Shown here piece by piece: positions 26,221-35,131 of a stretch of 64,000 bases of DNA. Position 1 is the first letter of the stretch. Each line of letters begins with the position of its first letter. The DNA comes from Cupriavidus taiwanensis (GTDB lineage Bacteria > Pseudomonadota > Gammaproteobacteria > Burkholderiales > Burkholderiaceae): assembly GCF_900250115.1 (NCBI RefSeq), contig NZ_LT984804.1, forward strand, positions 1,503,301 to 1,567,300, given 5' to 3'. The translations under genes were made by a program, and so were the position numbers. Under the pieces are notes generated by a model. The model did not search any database and was not told the origin of the DNA. It saw only the letters and a list, made by a program, of their open reading frames with translations.

Positions 26221-27282
26221 CTAGTGCTGCCGCTTCGGCATGGCGATGGTGTAGTCGAGGTCGAGCACCACCTCCGGCGGATGCGCCGGCCGGCCCTGCC
26301 CCGGCTCCGCAAAGGCAATGGCCTGCGTGCCGGCGTTCTTTACGCCGATGGTGCGCAGGCGCAGGCCGGCGACATGGCGCTGGCCCAGGTCGATCTTGTC
26401 GATGACCTGCGTGGCACAGGCGATGGTGTCGCCCGCATGGGTCGGGTTCACATGGCTGCCGCCGTTGATGGCAAGGATCGACAGCACATTCTCCAGGCCG
26501 TCATACGACAGCGCCCGGCACACCGAGATGATGTGCCCGCCATAGACCAGCCGGCGCCCGCCGCCGGCCGCCATCGCATGTCCGTCGAAATGGGCGCGGG
26601 CAGTGTTCTGGTAAAGGCGCGTGGCAATGCTGTGGTCGCTGTCGTTGATGGTCATCGCGCCCGGGTGGTGGATGCGCTCGCCCACGGCGTAGTCGTCCCA
26701 CAGGTCGGCAACGCCGGTCAGGGAGCAGATGTCGGCGATGCGCGCATCGTAGTCGCCGCAAGCCAGTTGCCCGGCCGGCACCACCGGCTGCGTCGCCGGC
26801 ACCAGCGCGTCGCCGCAGGCGGCGCCGGGGTCGCGCTTGTGCACCATCACCCAGCGGATCCAGCCCAGCACCTCGCGGCCATGCTGGTTGCGCGCCGTGG
26901 AGCGGACATAGACCACCCCGCTCTTGCGGCTGCTGTTCTCCTTCAGGCCGATCACCTCGCTCTCGACGGCCAGCGTGTCGCCCGGAAACACCGGCGCGCG
27001 GAAACGTACCTCGGCATAGCCGAGGTTGGCCACCGCGTTGAGCGAGACCTCCGGCACGGTCTTGCCGAAGGCGGTGTTGAACACCAGCAGGTCTTCCAGC
27101 GGGCGGCGCTCGAAGCCCAGCCGGTGCGCGTTGGTCTCCGCCGTGCCCAGCACGGCACGGCTGCCGGTCAGGCCGATATACAGGCTGCGATCCCCTTCAG
27201 TAAGGGTGCGCGGGGTGGCGTGGCACAGCTTCATGCCGACGCGGAAGTCTTCGAAAAAGTTGCCGTTGCGAGTCTTGCTCAT
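26221..27282 (-). CDS. MaoC-type dehydratase, mesaconyl-CoA-hydratase-like
   Basis: This 353-residue protein is a double-hotdog MaoC dehydratase, the length and layout of mesaconyl-CoA (beta-methylmalyl-CoA) hydratase. The N-terminal half starts NFFEDFRVGMKLCHATPRTLTEGD and has VFNTAFGKTVPEVSLNAVANLGYA; the second half has YAVGERIHHPGAMTINDSDHS and YGGHIISVCRALSYDG, ending with NGGSHVNPTHAGDTI. It would add water to a branched unsaturated dicarboxylyl-CoA in the cytoplasm. It is the first gene of the minus-strand unit hydratase-lyase-GntR and is divergent from the IclR-led operon across 361 bp. GGGCAGGAA precedes its ATG. Confidence 0.86.
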   Translation of the reverse strand: MSKTRNGNFFEDFRVGMKLCHATPRTLTEGDRSLYIGLTGSRAVLGTAETNAHRLGFERRPLEDLLVFNTAFGKTVPEVSLNAVANLGYAEVRFRAPVFPGDTLAVESEVIGLKENSSRKSGVVYVRSTARNQHGREVLGWIRWVMVHKRDPGAACGDALVPATQPVVPAGQLACGDYDARIADICSLTGVADLWDDYAVGERIHHPGAMTINDSDHSIATRLYQNTARAHFDGHAMAAGGGRRLVYGGHIISVCRALSYDGLENVLSILAINGGSHVNPTHAGDTIACATQVIDKIDLGQRHVAGLRLRTIGVKNAGTQAIAFAEPGQGRPAHPPEVVLDLDYTIAMPKRQH

Positions 27283-27532
27283 TTCCTGCCCTTCGTGCGC
27301 TGCGGCCGCGTGCTGCCACGGCCGGACATGCAGATATGAATCAACTAAGTCCGGACATAGTCGATACCGGCGCGCTTTCCGTCAATCGCCCCCCCCGATA
27401 TTCCAGGACTGAGGACCCGGCAGGCACGGTGGTTTCACATCAAACAGCGCAAATCCATCGGTTCGGTGATGTCTCAGCCGCTTATCAGCTTTTGGCCGTA
27501 CATAACAGAAGCGGCCTGACCGATATGCTCCG

Positions 27533-27598
27533 TTATTTCGTAAATTCCTACACCCCCTCGAAAAACACGTTGATTCGCTCTCCCGCAATTCGTAGACT
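27533..27598 (+). promoter_or_regulatory. Candidate promoter and operator ahead of the first IclR operon
   Basis: TTGATT (27570-27575) and TAGACT (27593-27598) are spaced 17 bases apart, an acceptable sigma-70 promoter, 46 bp before the proposed TTG start. Just upstream lies TTATTTCGTAAATT (27533-27546), an imperfect palindrome sharing the core ATTTCGTA with the perfect palindrome ahead of the second IclR gene. The 27283-27643 interval also contains the start region of the divergent hydratase gene. Confidence 0.45.
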
Positions 27599-27643
27599 TA
27601 TCCCGTATATCGTAGATAAATCCGAAATATTGGAGAGACAACC

Positions 27644-28384
27644 TTGCCAGCGAAGGTACCCGCCGTCAGCCGAGCCATGGCCGTATTCGAGGCATTCGCC
27701 CGCGAAAAGCGCGACCTGTCGAATTCGGACCTGGCCAGGCTGCTGTCGCTTGCCGACAGCAGCTGCTCAGACCTGCTGCACACGCTGCACTCGCTCGGCT
27801 ACCTGATGCGGACCTCGCGCACCCGGCGCTTCTATCCCACCGGCAGGCTGCTGGAAACCGCGCGCCTGATCGCCGAGACCGACCCGCTCACGCGCATGGC
27901 GCAGGAAGCCGTGGCGCGCCTGGCCGATGCCACCAACGAGAGCGCGTTCTTCGGCTTGCTGGAACCGCTCGCCGTGCGCGTTGCCGCGACCGCGCCGAGC
28001 CGCCTGCCGCTGCGCTACATCCTCGACGTGGGCGAGCGCGTGGCGCTGCATGCCTCGGCCCTGGGCAAGGCCATGCTGGGCCTGCTGCCGGAGGCAGACG
28101 CACGCGCCCGCCTCGACACCATCCGGCGCCCGGCGGTCACCCCCAATACGGTGGTGGACGTCGAGCAACTGATGGCGCAACTGGCCCGCGGCCGCGAGCT
28201 GGGCTGGTACGAGGCCCATGACGAGGGCACGGCCGGCGTCACCGCGCTGGCGGTCTCGGCGCAAGTGGGGGAGCGCCCGGTGGCGATCTCGCTGGCCGGG
28301 CCGACCGAACGCATCGAAAGACATCGGCAGCCTTATCTGGCGGCATTGCGCGAAGTGCGCGATGCCATGCTGGCCGAACACTGA
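27644..28384 (+). CDS. IclR-family transcriptional regulator (first of two paralogues)
   Basis: This 246-residue protein has an N-terminal IclR winged helix (SRAMAVFEAFAREKRDLSNSD, then SLGYLMRTSRTRRFYPTGRL) and a C-terminal effector-binding GAF-like domain (LPLRYILDVGERVALHASALGKAML, GWYEAHDEGTAGVTALAVS). The start is a TTG at 27644 with GGAGAG eight bases upstream, chosen because it aligns with the ATG of the paralogue at 36441; no ATG is available at that point. IclR proteins control aromatic and short-chain-acid catabolism by sensing pathway metabolites. It heads the operon that follows and lies across 361 bp from the hydratase-lyase genes. Confidence 0.9.
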   Translation: MPAKVPAVSRAMAVFEAFAREKRDLSNSDLARLLSLADSSCSDLLHTLHSLGYLMRTSRTRRFYPTGRLLETARLIAETDPLTRMAQEAVARLADATNESAFFGLLEPLAVRVAATAPSRLPLRYILDVGERVALHASALGKAMLGLLPEADARARLDTIRRPAVTPNTVVDVEQLMAQLARGRELGWYEAHDEGTAGVTALAVSAQVGERPVAISLAGPTERIERHRQPYLAALREVRDAMLAEH

Positions 28385-28417
28385 ACCCGCTGAACGCAAC
28401 GCAACAGGAGCAGAGAG

Positions 28418-29167
28418 ATGGATCTTGGATTGAATGGCCGCGTGGCAATCGTCACCGGCTCGGCACGCGGCATTGGCGCGGAAACCGCCCGCATGCTGGC
28501 CCGCGAAGGCATGGCGGTGGTCATCACCGACCTGGACCTCGACGCAGCGAACGAGACCGCGCGCGGCATCGAGGCCGGCGGCGGCAAGGCCATTGCCGTG
28601 CAATGCGACGTGCGCAATGAAGAGCAGGTGCGCAACATGGTGGCAGCCGGCAAGGATGCCTTCGGCAGCGTCGACGTGCTGGTCAACAACGCCGGCCTGG
28701 TCAAGGACCGCACCATCCTGAAGATGGACGAGGCCGACTGGGACCTGGTGCTGAACGTCACGCTCAAGGGCAGCTTCCACTGCGTGCGCGCCGCCTTGCC
28801 CCATATGCATGAGAAGGGCTGGGGCCGCATCATCAACATCAGCTCGCGCGCGCTGTTCGGCAACCCGGGCCAGGCCAACTACTCCACCGCCAAGGCCGGC
28901 ATCATCGGCTTCACCCGCGCGCTGTCGCTGGAGCAGGCGCGCAAGGGCGTGACCGTCAACGCCATCGCGCCGGGCTATATCGAGACCGAATACATCAAGA
29001 GCCTGCCCAACTACGACACCATCCTCGAGAACGTGATGGCGAAGAACGCCGTGACCTTCCCGGGCCAGACCAGCGATATCGCCGGTGCCGTCGCCTTCAT
29101 GGCGTCGGAGCACGCCCGCTATATCACCGGCACCACCCTGTTCGTGACCGGAGGCCGCTATGGTTGA
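28418..29167 (+). CDS. SDR oxidoreductase, 3-oxoacyl reductase (FabG)-like
   Basis: This 249-residue classical SDR has TGSARGIG near residues 14-21, the NNAG motif, the catalytic serine in NISSRALFG and the YxxxK pair in ANYSTAKAGIIGFTRALS. The overall pattern is that of FabG-like 3-hydroxyacyl-CoA or 3-oxoacyl reductases. In an operon of acyl-CoA dehydrogenases and a hydratase it most likely oxidises the 3-hydroxyacyl-CoA formed by hydration. AGGAGCAGAGAG precedes the ATG. It starts 33 bp after the IclR gene, and the next gene begins eight bases inside its 3' end. Confidence 0.9.
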   Translation: MDLGLNGRVAIVTGSARGIGAETARMLAREGMAVVITDLDLDAANETARGIEAGGGKAIAVQCDVRNEEQVRNMVAAGKDAFGSVDVLVNNAGLVKDRTILKMDEADWDLVLNVTLKGSFHCVRAALPHMHEKGWGRIINISSRALFGNPGQANYSTAKAGIIGFTRALSLEQARKGVTVNAIAPGYIETEYIKSLPNYDTILENVMAKNAVTFPGQTSDIAGAVAFMASEHARYITGTTLFVTGGRYG

Positions 29168-30323
29168 TCCGAACGTTGACGTCGACGGCCTCGATGCCGA
29201 CCAGCGGCTGCTGCGCGACAACATCCGCCGCTACCTGAAGGAGCACATCGCCCCGCGTATCGACCAGGCCGAGCAGGACAAGCGCTTTCCGCATGAAGTG
29301 CTGACCGGCCTGGCCGACTTCGGCTACTTCGGCGGCCATCTGCCCGAGGCGGATGGCGGCCTGGGGCTGGACTACCTGACCTGGGCGGTGATGATGGAAG
29401 AAGCCGGCTATTGCTGGCTGTCGCTGCGCATCCTGCTGAACGGGCTGAACATCGTCTCCGGCATCATCAATGCGTATGGCACCGAGGAGCAGAAGGACCG
29501 CTTCATGCGCCCGCTGCTGCGCAACGAGCGCAAGACCTTCGTGTCGATCTCGGAACCCGATGTCGGCTCCAACGTCGCCGAAATCAAGACCCGCGCCGAC
29601 AAGCGCGGCGACCGCTACGTGCTCAACGGCAGCAAGCTGTGGATCACCAACGGCCTGTTCGCCGACTTCGGCATCGTGGTGGCGCGCACCTTCAGCGAGA
29701 CCTGCAACGGCGAGCTGTCGCTGTTCCTGGTCGAGCGCGACGTCACGCCGTACAGCGCCACGCCGGTCGAGACCATGTTTACGCGCAGCACCGGCACCGC
29801 GGCCTTCACCTTCGAGAACGCCGAGGTGCCCGCCGCCAACCTGCTGGGCCAGGAAGGCCAGGGCCTGCGCCAGATCCTGATCGGGCTGAACTTCGGTCGC
29901 CTGAACGTGGCCATGGGCGCGGTCGGCGCGGCGCAGTGCGCGCTCGACCTGTCGCAGGACTATGCCCTGCAGCGCAAGCAGTTCGGCCGTCCGATCGGAT
30001 CGTTCCAGCTGGTGCAGAAGCATATCGTCGACATGACCATGAAAACCCAGGCGGCGCGCTCGCTGGGCTACCGCGCCGCGCGCTCGATGCAGAACGGCAC
30101 CTCGCGCACCGAATGCTCGATCGCCAAGCTGTACGCCACCGAGGCCGCGTTCGAGGTCTCGAACCTGGCGCTGCAGGTGCATGGCGGCATGGGCTACGCC
30201 ACCGGCTACCCGATCGAGCGGATCTTCCGCGACACGCGCGGCGGCATGATCCCGGAGGGCACCACCGAGATCCAGACGCTGATCATCGGGCGGGAGATCC
30301 TGGGGATCAGTGCGCTGACCTGA
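29160..30323 (+). CDS. Acyl-CoA dehydrogenase (homomeric type)
   Basis: This 387-residue flavoprotein has the full acyl-CoA dehydrogenase layout: N-terminal helices, the FAD-contact motif VSISEPDVGSNVAEIKTRA, the strand KLWITNG, the substrate helix KQFGRPIGSFQLVQKHIVDM, and LQVHGGMGYATGYPIERIFRD. The catalytic base is present in IPEGTTEIQ near residue 369, which separates it from the paired dehydrogenases further right. It would make a 2,3-enoyl-CoA and pass electrons to ETF. Its ATG overlaps the SDR gene by eight bases. The substrate is unknown; a short or branched acyl-CoA is likely from the neighbours. Confidence 0.92.
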   Translation: MVDPNVDVDGLDADQRLLRDNIRRYLKEHIAPRIDQAEQDKRFPHEVLTGLADFGYFGGHLPEADGGLGLDYLTWAVMMEEAGYCWLSLRILLNGLNIVSGIINAYGTEEQKDRFMRPLLRNERKTFVSISEPDVGSNVAEIKTRADKRGDRYVLNGSKLWITNGLFADFGIVVARTFSETCNGELSLFLVERDVTPYSATPVETMFTRSTGTAAFTFENAEVPAANLLGQEGQGLRQILIGLNFGRLNVAMGAVGAAQCALDLSQDYALQRKQFGRPIGSFQLVQKHIVDMTMKTQAARSLGYRAARSMQNGTSRTECSIAKLYATEAAFEVSNLALQVHGGMGYATGYPIERIFRDTRGGMIPEGTTEIQTLIIGREILGISALT

Positions 30324-30355
30324 GCATCGCCAAGACCGACACCGCCTGAAGAAGG

Positions 30356-30384
30356 CTCCCCGCTCCCGTCCACGGGAGAGGGAG
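30356..30384. repeat. Short palindromic intergenic repeat (CTCCCG/CGGGAG type)
   Basis: The sequence carries CTCCCG and CGGGAG arms around a TCCA loop, extended imperfectly by further C-T and G-A bases. It is the weakest of three related palindromes in this window, the others being at 33863-33892 and 56584-56607, each lying in a gap between genes. No T-run follows, so it is more like a REP-type repeat than a terminator. Confidence 0.5.
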
Positions 30385-30427
30385 AAAACCTGAAAAGACA
30401 CAGAGACACCGGACACCGAGAGACACC

Positions 30428-30928
30428 ATGACCCAACCCGCCATCCTCGACCAAATCGCCAACACCACGCTGTACTGGGAAGACCTGACGCCGGGCATGA
30501 CCTACACCACCTCGTCGCGCACCATCACCGAGGCCGACGTGGCCGCCTTTGCCGCGCTGACCGGCGATTTCAACAAGGTGCATGTCGACGCCGAATACGC
30601 CAAGGGCACCATCTTCGGCCAGCGCATCGCGCACGGCATGCTGGTGGCGTCGTTCATGGCCGGGCTGACTTCGCGCTCGATCCCCAACCAGTTCTTCGAA
30701 GGCTCGCTCTTCAGCGTGCTCGAGAACCGCCTGAAGTTTCCCAAGCCCACCTTTATCGGTGACACCATCCGCGTGGAGATCGAGGTGGTCGAGCAGAAGA
30801 CCACCAGCCGCCCGGATCGCGGCATCATCGCGTTCCTGCGCAAGGGCATCAACCAGCGCGGCGAAGTGGTGGCCGAGATGGCGGCGACCTGCCTGTTCAA
30901 GCGCCGCACCGCCGGAGACGCGCAATGA
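30428..30928 (+). CDS. MaoC-family (R)-specific enoyl-CoA hydratase-like protein
   Basis: This 166-residue single-hotdog protein has the hydratase signature TGDFNKVHVDAEYAKGTIFGQRIAHGML near residues 43-70, with the aspartate and histidine that form the catalytic pair in R-hydratases. It would hydrate an enoyl-CoA in the cytoplasm. It starts 104 bp after the acyl-CoA dehydrogenase gene, with a palindromic repeat in the gap, and its stop overlaps the start of the synthetase gene (ATGA). Dehydrogenase, hydratase and SDR together form one round of beta-oxidation. Confidence 0.9.
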   Translation: MTQPAILDQIANTTLYWEDLTPGMTYTTSSRTITEADVAAFAALTGDFNKVHVDAEYAKGTIFGQRIAHGMLVASFMAGLTSRSIPNQFFEGSLFSVLENRLKFPKPTFIGDTIRVEIEVVEQKTTSRPDRGIIAFLRKGINQRGEVVAEMAATCLFKRRTAGDAQ

Positions 30929-33069
30929 GCGCGCAGCAGATCTGGTTCAGCGACCTGTCGCGGCTGGTCAATCCGCGCTCGATCGTGCTGGTCGGGGCGT
31001 CGGAGAAGCCCGACAGCATCGGCGGCCGCACGCTCGAGAACCTCACCACCTTCTCCGAATTCAAGGGCGACCTGTACCTGGTCAATCCCGGTCGTACCGA
31101 AATCCACGGCCGTCCCTGCGTCGCGTCGGTCAGCGAGCTGAAGCAGGTGCCGGACCTGGCCATCCTTGCCGTGCGCGCCGACATGGTGATCCAGGCCCTG
31201 CGCGACTGCGGCCAGCTTGGCGTGAAGTTCGCCATCGTCTTCACCTCCGGCTTTGGCGAGACCGGCGAAGACGGCCGCGCCATCGAGGCCGAGATGCGCG
31301 CGATCGTCGCCAGCACCGGCATGCGCATCTACGGGCCCAACTGCCCGGGCCTGAACAATATGAATGCGCGGCTGGGGCTGACCTTCTCGCCGGCCTGGCG
31401 CATCGACCGCCGCCCGGGTCCGATCGGCGTCGCCACGCAAGGCGGCGGCCTGGGCCGCTCGTTCATCCAGGCGATGGACCGCGGCGTCGGCGTGGGCCTG
31501 TGGTGCTCCGGCGGCAACGAGGCCGACCTGGAAGTCAGCGACTATATCCACTACATGGCCGACGCCCCGGACATCGAGGTGATCGTCACCACGCTGGAAG
31601 GCGTGCGCAACGGCCCGCGCTTCATGGCGGCCGCGCTGCACGCGGCGCGCCGCGGCAAGCCCATCGTCGCGATCAAGGTCGGCAAGTCCGAGTACGGCGC
31701 CAAGGCGGCGCAATCGCATACCGCCGCGATCGCCGGCTCGGCCGAGATCAACAGCGCGGTGTTCCGCCAGCTCGGCATTATCGAAGTGGACGACATCGAC
31801 GAGCTGATCGACGTGGCCTCGCTGCTGGCGCGGCGCAAGCCCACCGGCAACGAGCAGCTGGCGGTGTACAGCTTCTCTGGCGGCACCGCGGCGCTGGCGT
31901 CCGACATGGTCGGCGTGGCCGGGCTAAAGCTGTCCGAATTCGCGCCGCGGACGCTGGCGGCGCTGAAGGAGGCCCTGCCCGGCTTTGCCGCGTTCAGCAA
32001 TCCGGTCGATGTGACCGCCGAAGTGCTGGTCAATACCGAGGTCAGCTACGCCACGCTGAAGGCAACCGCCAGCGATCCGAACACCGACCTGGTGCTGGTG
32101 CCGATCCCGGTCGAATACGGCAAGACCACCGCGATGCTGGCCGACAGCATGGTGCGCGTGCAGGCCGAGGAGCCAGACACGCCGATCGTGCCGGTGTGGA
32201 TGAGCGACCGTACCGGAGAGGGCCAGCGCAAGATGATCGACGGCGGGCTGATGCCGATGCGCGCGGTCGGCAATGCCGTGCTGGCAGTGCGCCGGATGAT
32301 CGAGTATGGCCGGTGGAAGGCTACCTTCGATCGGGAATGGCAGCCGCTGGCGGGCACCGCCTCGAACGCGGGTGAACGGGCCACCGCCAACCTGTCTGAA
32401 GCCCGCACCAAGGCGCTGCTGGAAGCGGCCGGCATCGCCACGCCGCGCGGCGAGGTGGCGCGCTCCGCGACCGAGGCCGCGCGCGCCTTCCGCAATGTCG
32501 GCAACGGCAAGGCCGTGATGAAGATCGTCAGCGCGGCGATCACGCACAAGACCGATATCGGCGGCGTGCGCCTGGGCATTGCCTCGGACGGCGCGGCCAT
32601 GACCGCGTATGAAGAGATCCATGCCAACGGCTCCAGGGCGTGCGACGCGTCGGCGATCGAGGGCGTGCTGGTCGAGCCGATGCTGCCCGGGCCCTTCATC
32701 GAAGCCGTGGTCGGCATCCATCGCGACCCCGTATTCGGCCATGTCTGCACCTTCGGCCTGGGCGGCGTCAGCATCGAGCTGTTCAAGGACGTGAGCCGCC
32801 GGCTGCTGCCGCTGACGCCGGCATCGGCGCGCCAGATGATCGCCGAGACGCGCTGCTACGAACTGCTCAAGGGCTATCGCGGCCAGCCGCCGTTCGATAT
32901 CGACGCGCTGGTCGACACGCTGGTCAGGCTGTCCGGCTTTGTCGCGAAGCACGCCGGCAGCATCGAGGAACTTGAAATCAATCCCCTTGCGGTCAGCCCG
33001 CAAGGCCAGGGAGTGACCGCGCTCGACGCCGTCCTCTCGTACCAGGGCACGGAGCCTTCGACATGGTAA
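30925..33069 (+). CDS. ADP-forming acyl-CoA synthetase (acetate-CoA ligase family)
   Basis: This 714-residue protein joins the alpha and beta parts of ADP-forming acyl-CoA synthetases in one chain. The N-terminus is a CoA-binding domain (NPRSIVLVGASEKPDSIGG), then two succinyl-CoA-synthetase-like domains with YGPNCPGLNN and the phospho-histidine segment QSHTAAIAGS near residue 270. The last third is an ATP-grasp domain (AVMKIVSAAITHKTDIGGVRLG, VLVEPMLPGPFIEAVVG, IEELEINPLAV). It either activates an acid to its CoA ester or, in reverse, recovers ATP. It overlaps the MaoC gene by four bases and the lyase gene by seven. Confidence 0.9.
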   Translation: MSAQQIWFSDLSRLVNPRSIVLVGASEKPDSIGGRTLENLTTFSEFKGDLYLVNPGRTEIHGRPCVASVSELKQVPDLAILAVRADMVIQALRDCGQLGVKFAIVFTSGFGETGEDGRAIEAEMRAIVASTGMRIYGPNCPGLNNMNARLGLTFSPAWRIDRRPGPIGVATQGGGLGRSFIQAMDRGVGVGLWCSGGNEADLEVSDYIHYMADAPDIEVIVTTLEGVRNGPRFMAAALHAARRGKPIVAIKVGKSEYGAKAAQSHTAAIAGSAEINSAVFRQLGIIEVDDIDELIDVASLLARRKPTGNEQLAVYSFSGGTAALASDMVGVAGLKLSEFAPRTLAALKEALPGFAAFSNPVDVTAEVLVNTEVSYATLKATASDPNTDLVLVPIPVEYGKTTAMLADSMVRVQAEEPDTPIVPVWMSDRTGEGQRKMIDGGLMPMRAVGNAVLAVRRMIEYGRWKATFDREWQPLAGTASNAGERATANLSEARTKALLEAAGIATPRGEVARSATEAARAFRNVGNGKAVMKIVSAAITHKTDIGGVRLGIASDGAAMTAYEEIHANGSRACDASAIEGVLVEPMLPGPFIEAVVGIHRDPVFGHVCTFGLGGVSIELFKDVSRRLLPLTPASARQMIAETRCYELLKGYRGQPPFDIDALVDTLVRLSGFVAKHAGSIEELEINPLAVSPQGQGVTALDAVLSYQGTEPSTW

Positions 33070-33833
33070 AGACTGACATCGGCTACACCACCACCGACAC
33101 CATCATGGTGCGTGGCCTGAACCTCGCCACCGAGATCATCGGCAAGTTCGACTTTGTCGACATGATCTTCTTCACCACGCTGTCGCGCATGCCGACCCCG
33201 CGCGAGAAGGTCATGGTCAATGCCTTGCTCGTGACCACGGCCGACCACGGCATCACGCCAAGCTCGCTGTCGGCGCGGCTGACCTACATCGGCGCGCCCG
33301 AAGCGCTGCAGGGCGCGGTGGCCACCGGGCTGCTCGGTGCCGGCAGCGTGTTCCTGGGCCCGATGCAGAACGCTACCGAGATGCTCAACGAAGGCGCGCG
33401 CGAACTGGGCGACGATGCCAGCGAGGAGCAGGTGCTGGCAACCGCCCGCGCGCTGATCCAGCGCTACAAGGCGAGCCGCCAGCAGGTCTACGGCGTGGGC
33501 CACCCGATCCATGTCGACGGCGACCCGCGCGTGCCGGCGCTGCGCGAACTGTCGCGCCAGCATGGCTACTACGGGCTGCACTGGCGCCTGATGGAAGGCA
33601 TCGTGCACGTGCTGGTCAACGAGCAGAACCGCAAACTGCCGATGAACGTAGTCGGCGCGATCGGGGCAATCGTGGCGGCAATGAGGCTGGACCCGCTGAT
33701 CGCCCGCGGCCTGGCACTAGTGGGCCGTTCCGCCGGCCTGCTGGCGCACGTGCTCGAGGAAAAGACCCAGCCGATGGCGCGCGAGGCCTGGCAGCTGGTG
33801 CTGAAGGACGATCCGCGCAACGTGCTGCCGTAA
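33063..33833 (+). CDS. Short citrate-synthase-like protein, citryl-CoA-lyase type
   Basis: This 256-residue protein resembles the core of citrate synthase but is far shorter than the usual 370 to 430 residues, as in stand-alone citryl-CoA lyases. Recognisable parts are TADHGITPSSLSARL near residue 60 (first histidine), LLGAGSVFLGPMQNATEML, and QVYGVGHPIHVDGDPR near residue 145 (second histidine block). It would split or form a citryl-CoA-like ester. With the ADP-forming synthetase directly upstream and overlapping by seven bases, the pair could activate a tricarboxylate and cleave it; this is inference. Confidence 0.82.
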   Translation: MVKTDIGYTTTDTIMVRGLNLATEIIGKFDFVDMIFFTTLSRMPTPREKVMVNALLVTTADHGITPSSLSARLTYIGAPEALQGAVATGLLGAGSVFLGPMQNATEMLNEGARELGDDASEEQVLATARALIQRYKASRQQVYGVGHPIHVDGDPRVPALRELSRQHGYYGLHWRLMEGIVHVLVNEQNRKLPMNVVGAIGAIVAAMRLDPLIARGLALVGRSAGLLAHVLEEKTQPMAREAWQLVLKDDPRNVLP

Positions 33834-33862
33834 CGAGAGGGGCTTCCACGAGCGAGTGTTGT

Positions 33863-33892
33863 CTCCCCTCTCCCGCTCGCGGGAGAGGGGAG
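33863..33892. repeat. Perfect palindromic intergenic repeat, 13-bp arms
   Basis: CTCCCCTCTCCCG and CGGGAGAGGGGAG flank a CTCG loop, a perfect 30-base hairpin between the lyase and acyl-CoA dehydrogenase genes. Similar palindromes occur at 30356 and 56584. Being inside an operon and without a T-run, it is not a simple terminator; it may stabilise or process the mRNA, or be a REP-like repeat. Confidence 0.65.
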
Positions 33893-33951
33893 CAAACCAC
33901 CAGCCATTGCATGTCCACCACCGCCCCACACCGAACACCCAGGAGTACCCA

Positions 33952-35118
33952 ATGCAGAAACTGACCGACGAGCGGCGCATGATCCAGGAGGCGGCGCGCC
34001 AGTTCACGATGGAGCGCGTGCTGCCCATCGCCAACAAGCTGGACCCAGAGAAGGGCCAGATCCCGCGCGACCTGATCGACGAGATGGCCGAGCTCGGCTA
34101 CTTCGGCATCCTGATTCCCGAGGAATACGGCGGCCTGGGGCTGGGCGCTTATGAGTACTGCCTGGTGGCGGAGCAACTGTCGCGCGGCTGGATGAGCGTG
34201 GGCAGCCTGATCGCGCGTGGCAACGGGCTGATCGGCGCGCTCAAGGCGCTGACGCCGCAGAAGAAGGCAGACTACCTGCCGCGCATGGCGCGCGGCGAGC
34301 TGCTGGGCGCGTTCTCGCTGTCGGAGCCGAATGCCGGCTCAGATGTCGCCAATATCTCCTGCCGCGCCGTGCGCGACGGCGACGACTGGGTCATCACCGG
34401 CAGCAAGTACTGGTGCACCTTCGCCGACGAGGCCGACTTTATCCTGGTGATCTGCCGCACCGACCCGGTGGTCGATCCGAAGGCGCGCCACAAGGGCCTG
34501 TCCGCCTTCATGGTGGAGAAGCCGCGCGGCGAGCTGCCGGCCGGCGTCAAGGGCAGCATCATCCCCAAGATCGGCTACCACGGGTGGACTACCTGGGAAC
34601 TGGCCTTCGACGGCTGCCGCGTGCCGCACGACAAGATGGTGGGCGAGGAAGGCAAGGCGTTCTATCTCGCCACCGCGGGGCTGGAAACCGCGCGCGCCCA
34701 CACCGCGGCGCGCTCGATCGGGCTAGCGCAGGGTAGCCTGGAAGACTCGATCCAGTACGCCAGGGACCGCGCGCAGTTCGGCAACCCTATCGCCAGCTTC
34801 CAGGCGATCCGCTTCAAGCTGGCCGACATGGCGACCCAGATCGAGGCCGCGCGCGCCCTGCTCTACACCGTGTGCGAGAAGATCGACGAGGGCACCCGTG
34901 CCGACACCGAGGCCTCGATGGTCAAGCTGTTCGCCAGCGAAATGTGCGAGCGCGTGACCAGCGAAGGCCTGCAGATCCACGGCGGCGCCGGCTACACCAC
35001 GCACTTCGCGGCCGAGCGCTACTGGCGCGATGCGCGCCTGACCAAGATTTTCGAAGGCACCTCCGAGATCCAGATGCGCATCATCTCCGATGCCATGCTC
35101 GGCAAGATCGCCGCCTGA
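33952..35118 (+). CDS. Acyl-CoA dehydrogenase (homomeric type)
   Basis: This 388-residue protein has the standard layout: LTDERRMIQEAARQF at the start, FSLSEPNAGSDVANIS at the flavin, YWCTFADEADFILVICRTD, RAQFGNPIASFQAIRFKLADM, QIHGGAGYTTHFAAERYWRDAR. The catalytic glutamate is present in IFEGTSEIQMRI near residue 371. I start at 33952, where AGGAG lies seven bases upstream; the frame is open to 33856 but that part covers the palindromic repeat. It is the second complete, homomeric dehydrogenase of the IclR-led operon, so the pathway may have two desaturation steps. Confidence 0.92.
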   Translation: MQKLTDERRMIQEAARQFTMERVLPIANKLDPEKGQIPRDLIDEMAELGYFGILIPEEYGGLGLGAYEYCLVAEQLSRGWMSVGSLIARGNGLIGALKALTPQKKADYLPRMARGELLGAFSLSEPNAGSDVANISCRAVRDGDDWVITGSKYWCTFADEADFILVICRTDPVVDPKARHKGLSAFMVEKPRGELPAGVKGSIIPKIGYHGWTTWELAFDGCRVPHDKMVGEEGKAFYLATAGLETARAHTAARSIGLAQGSLEDSIQYARDRAQFGNPIASFQAIRFKLADMATQIEAARALLYTVCEKIDEGTRADTEASMVKLFASEMCERVTSEGLQIHGGAGYTTHFAAERYWRDARLTKIFEGTSEIQMRIISDAMLGKIAA

Positions 35119-35131
35119 ACCGGGAGCACCT

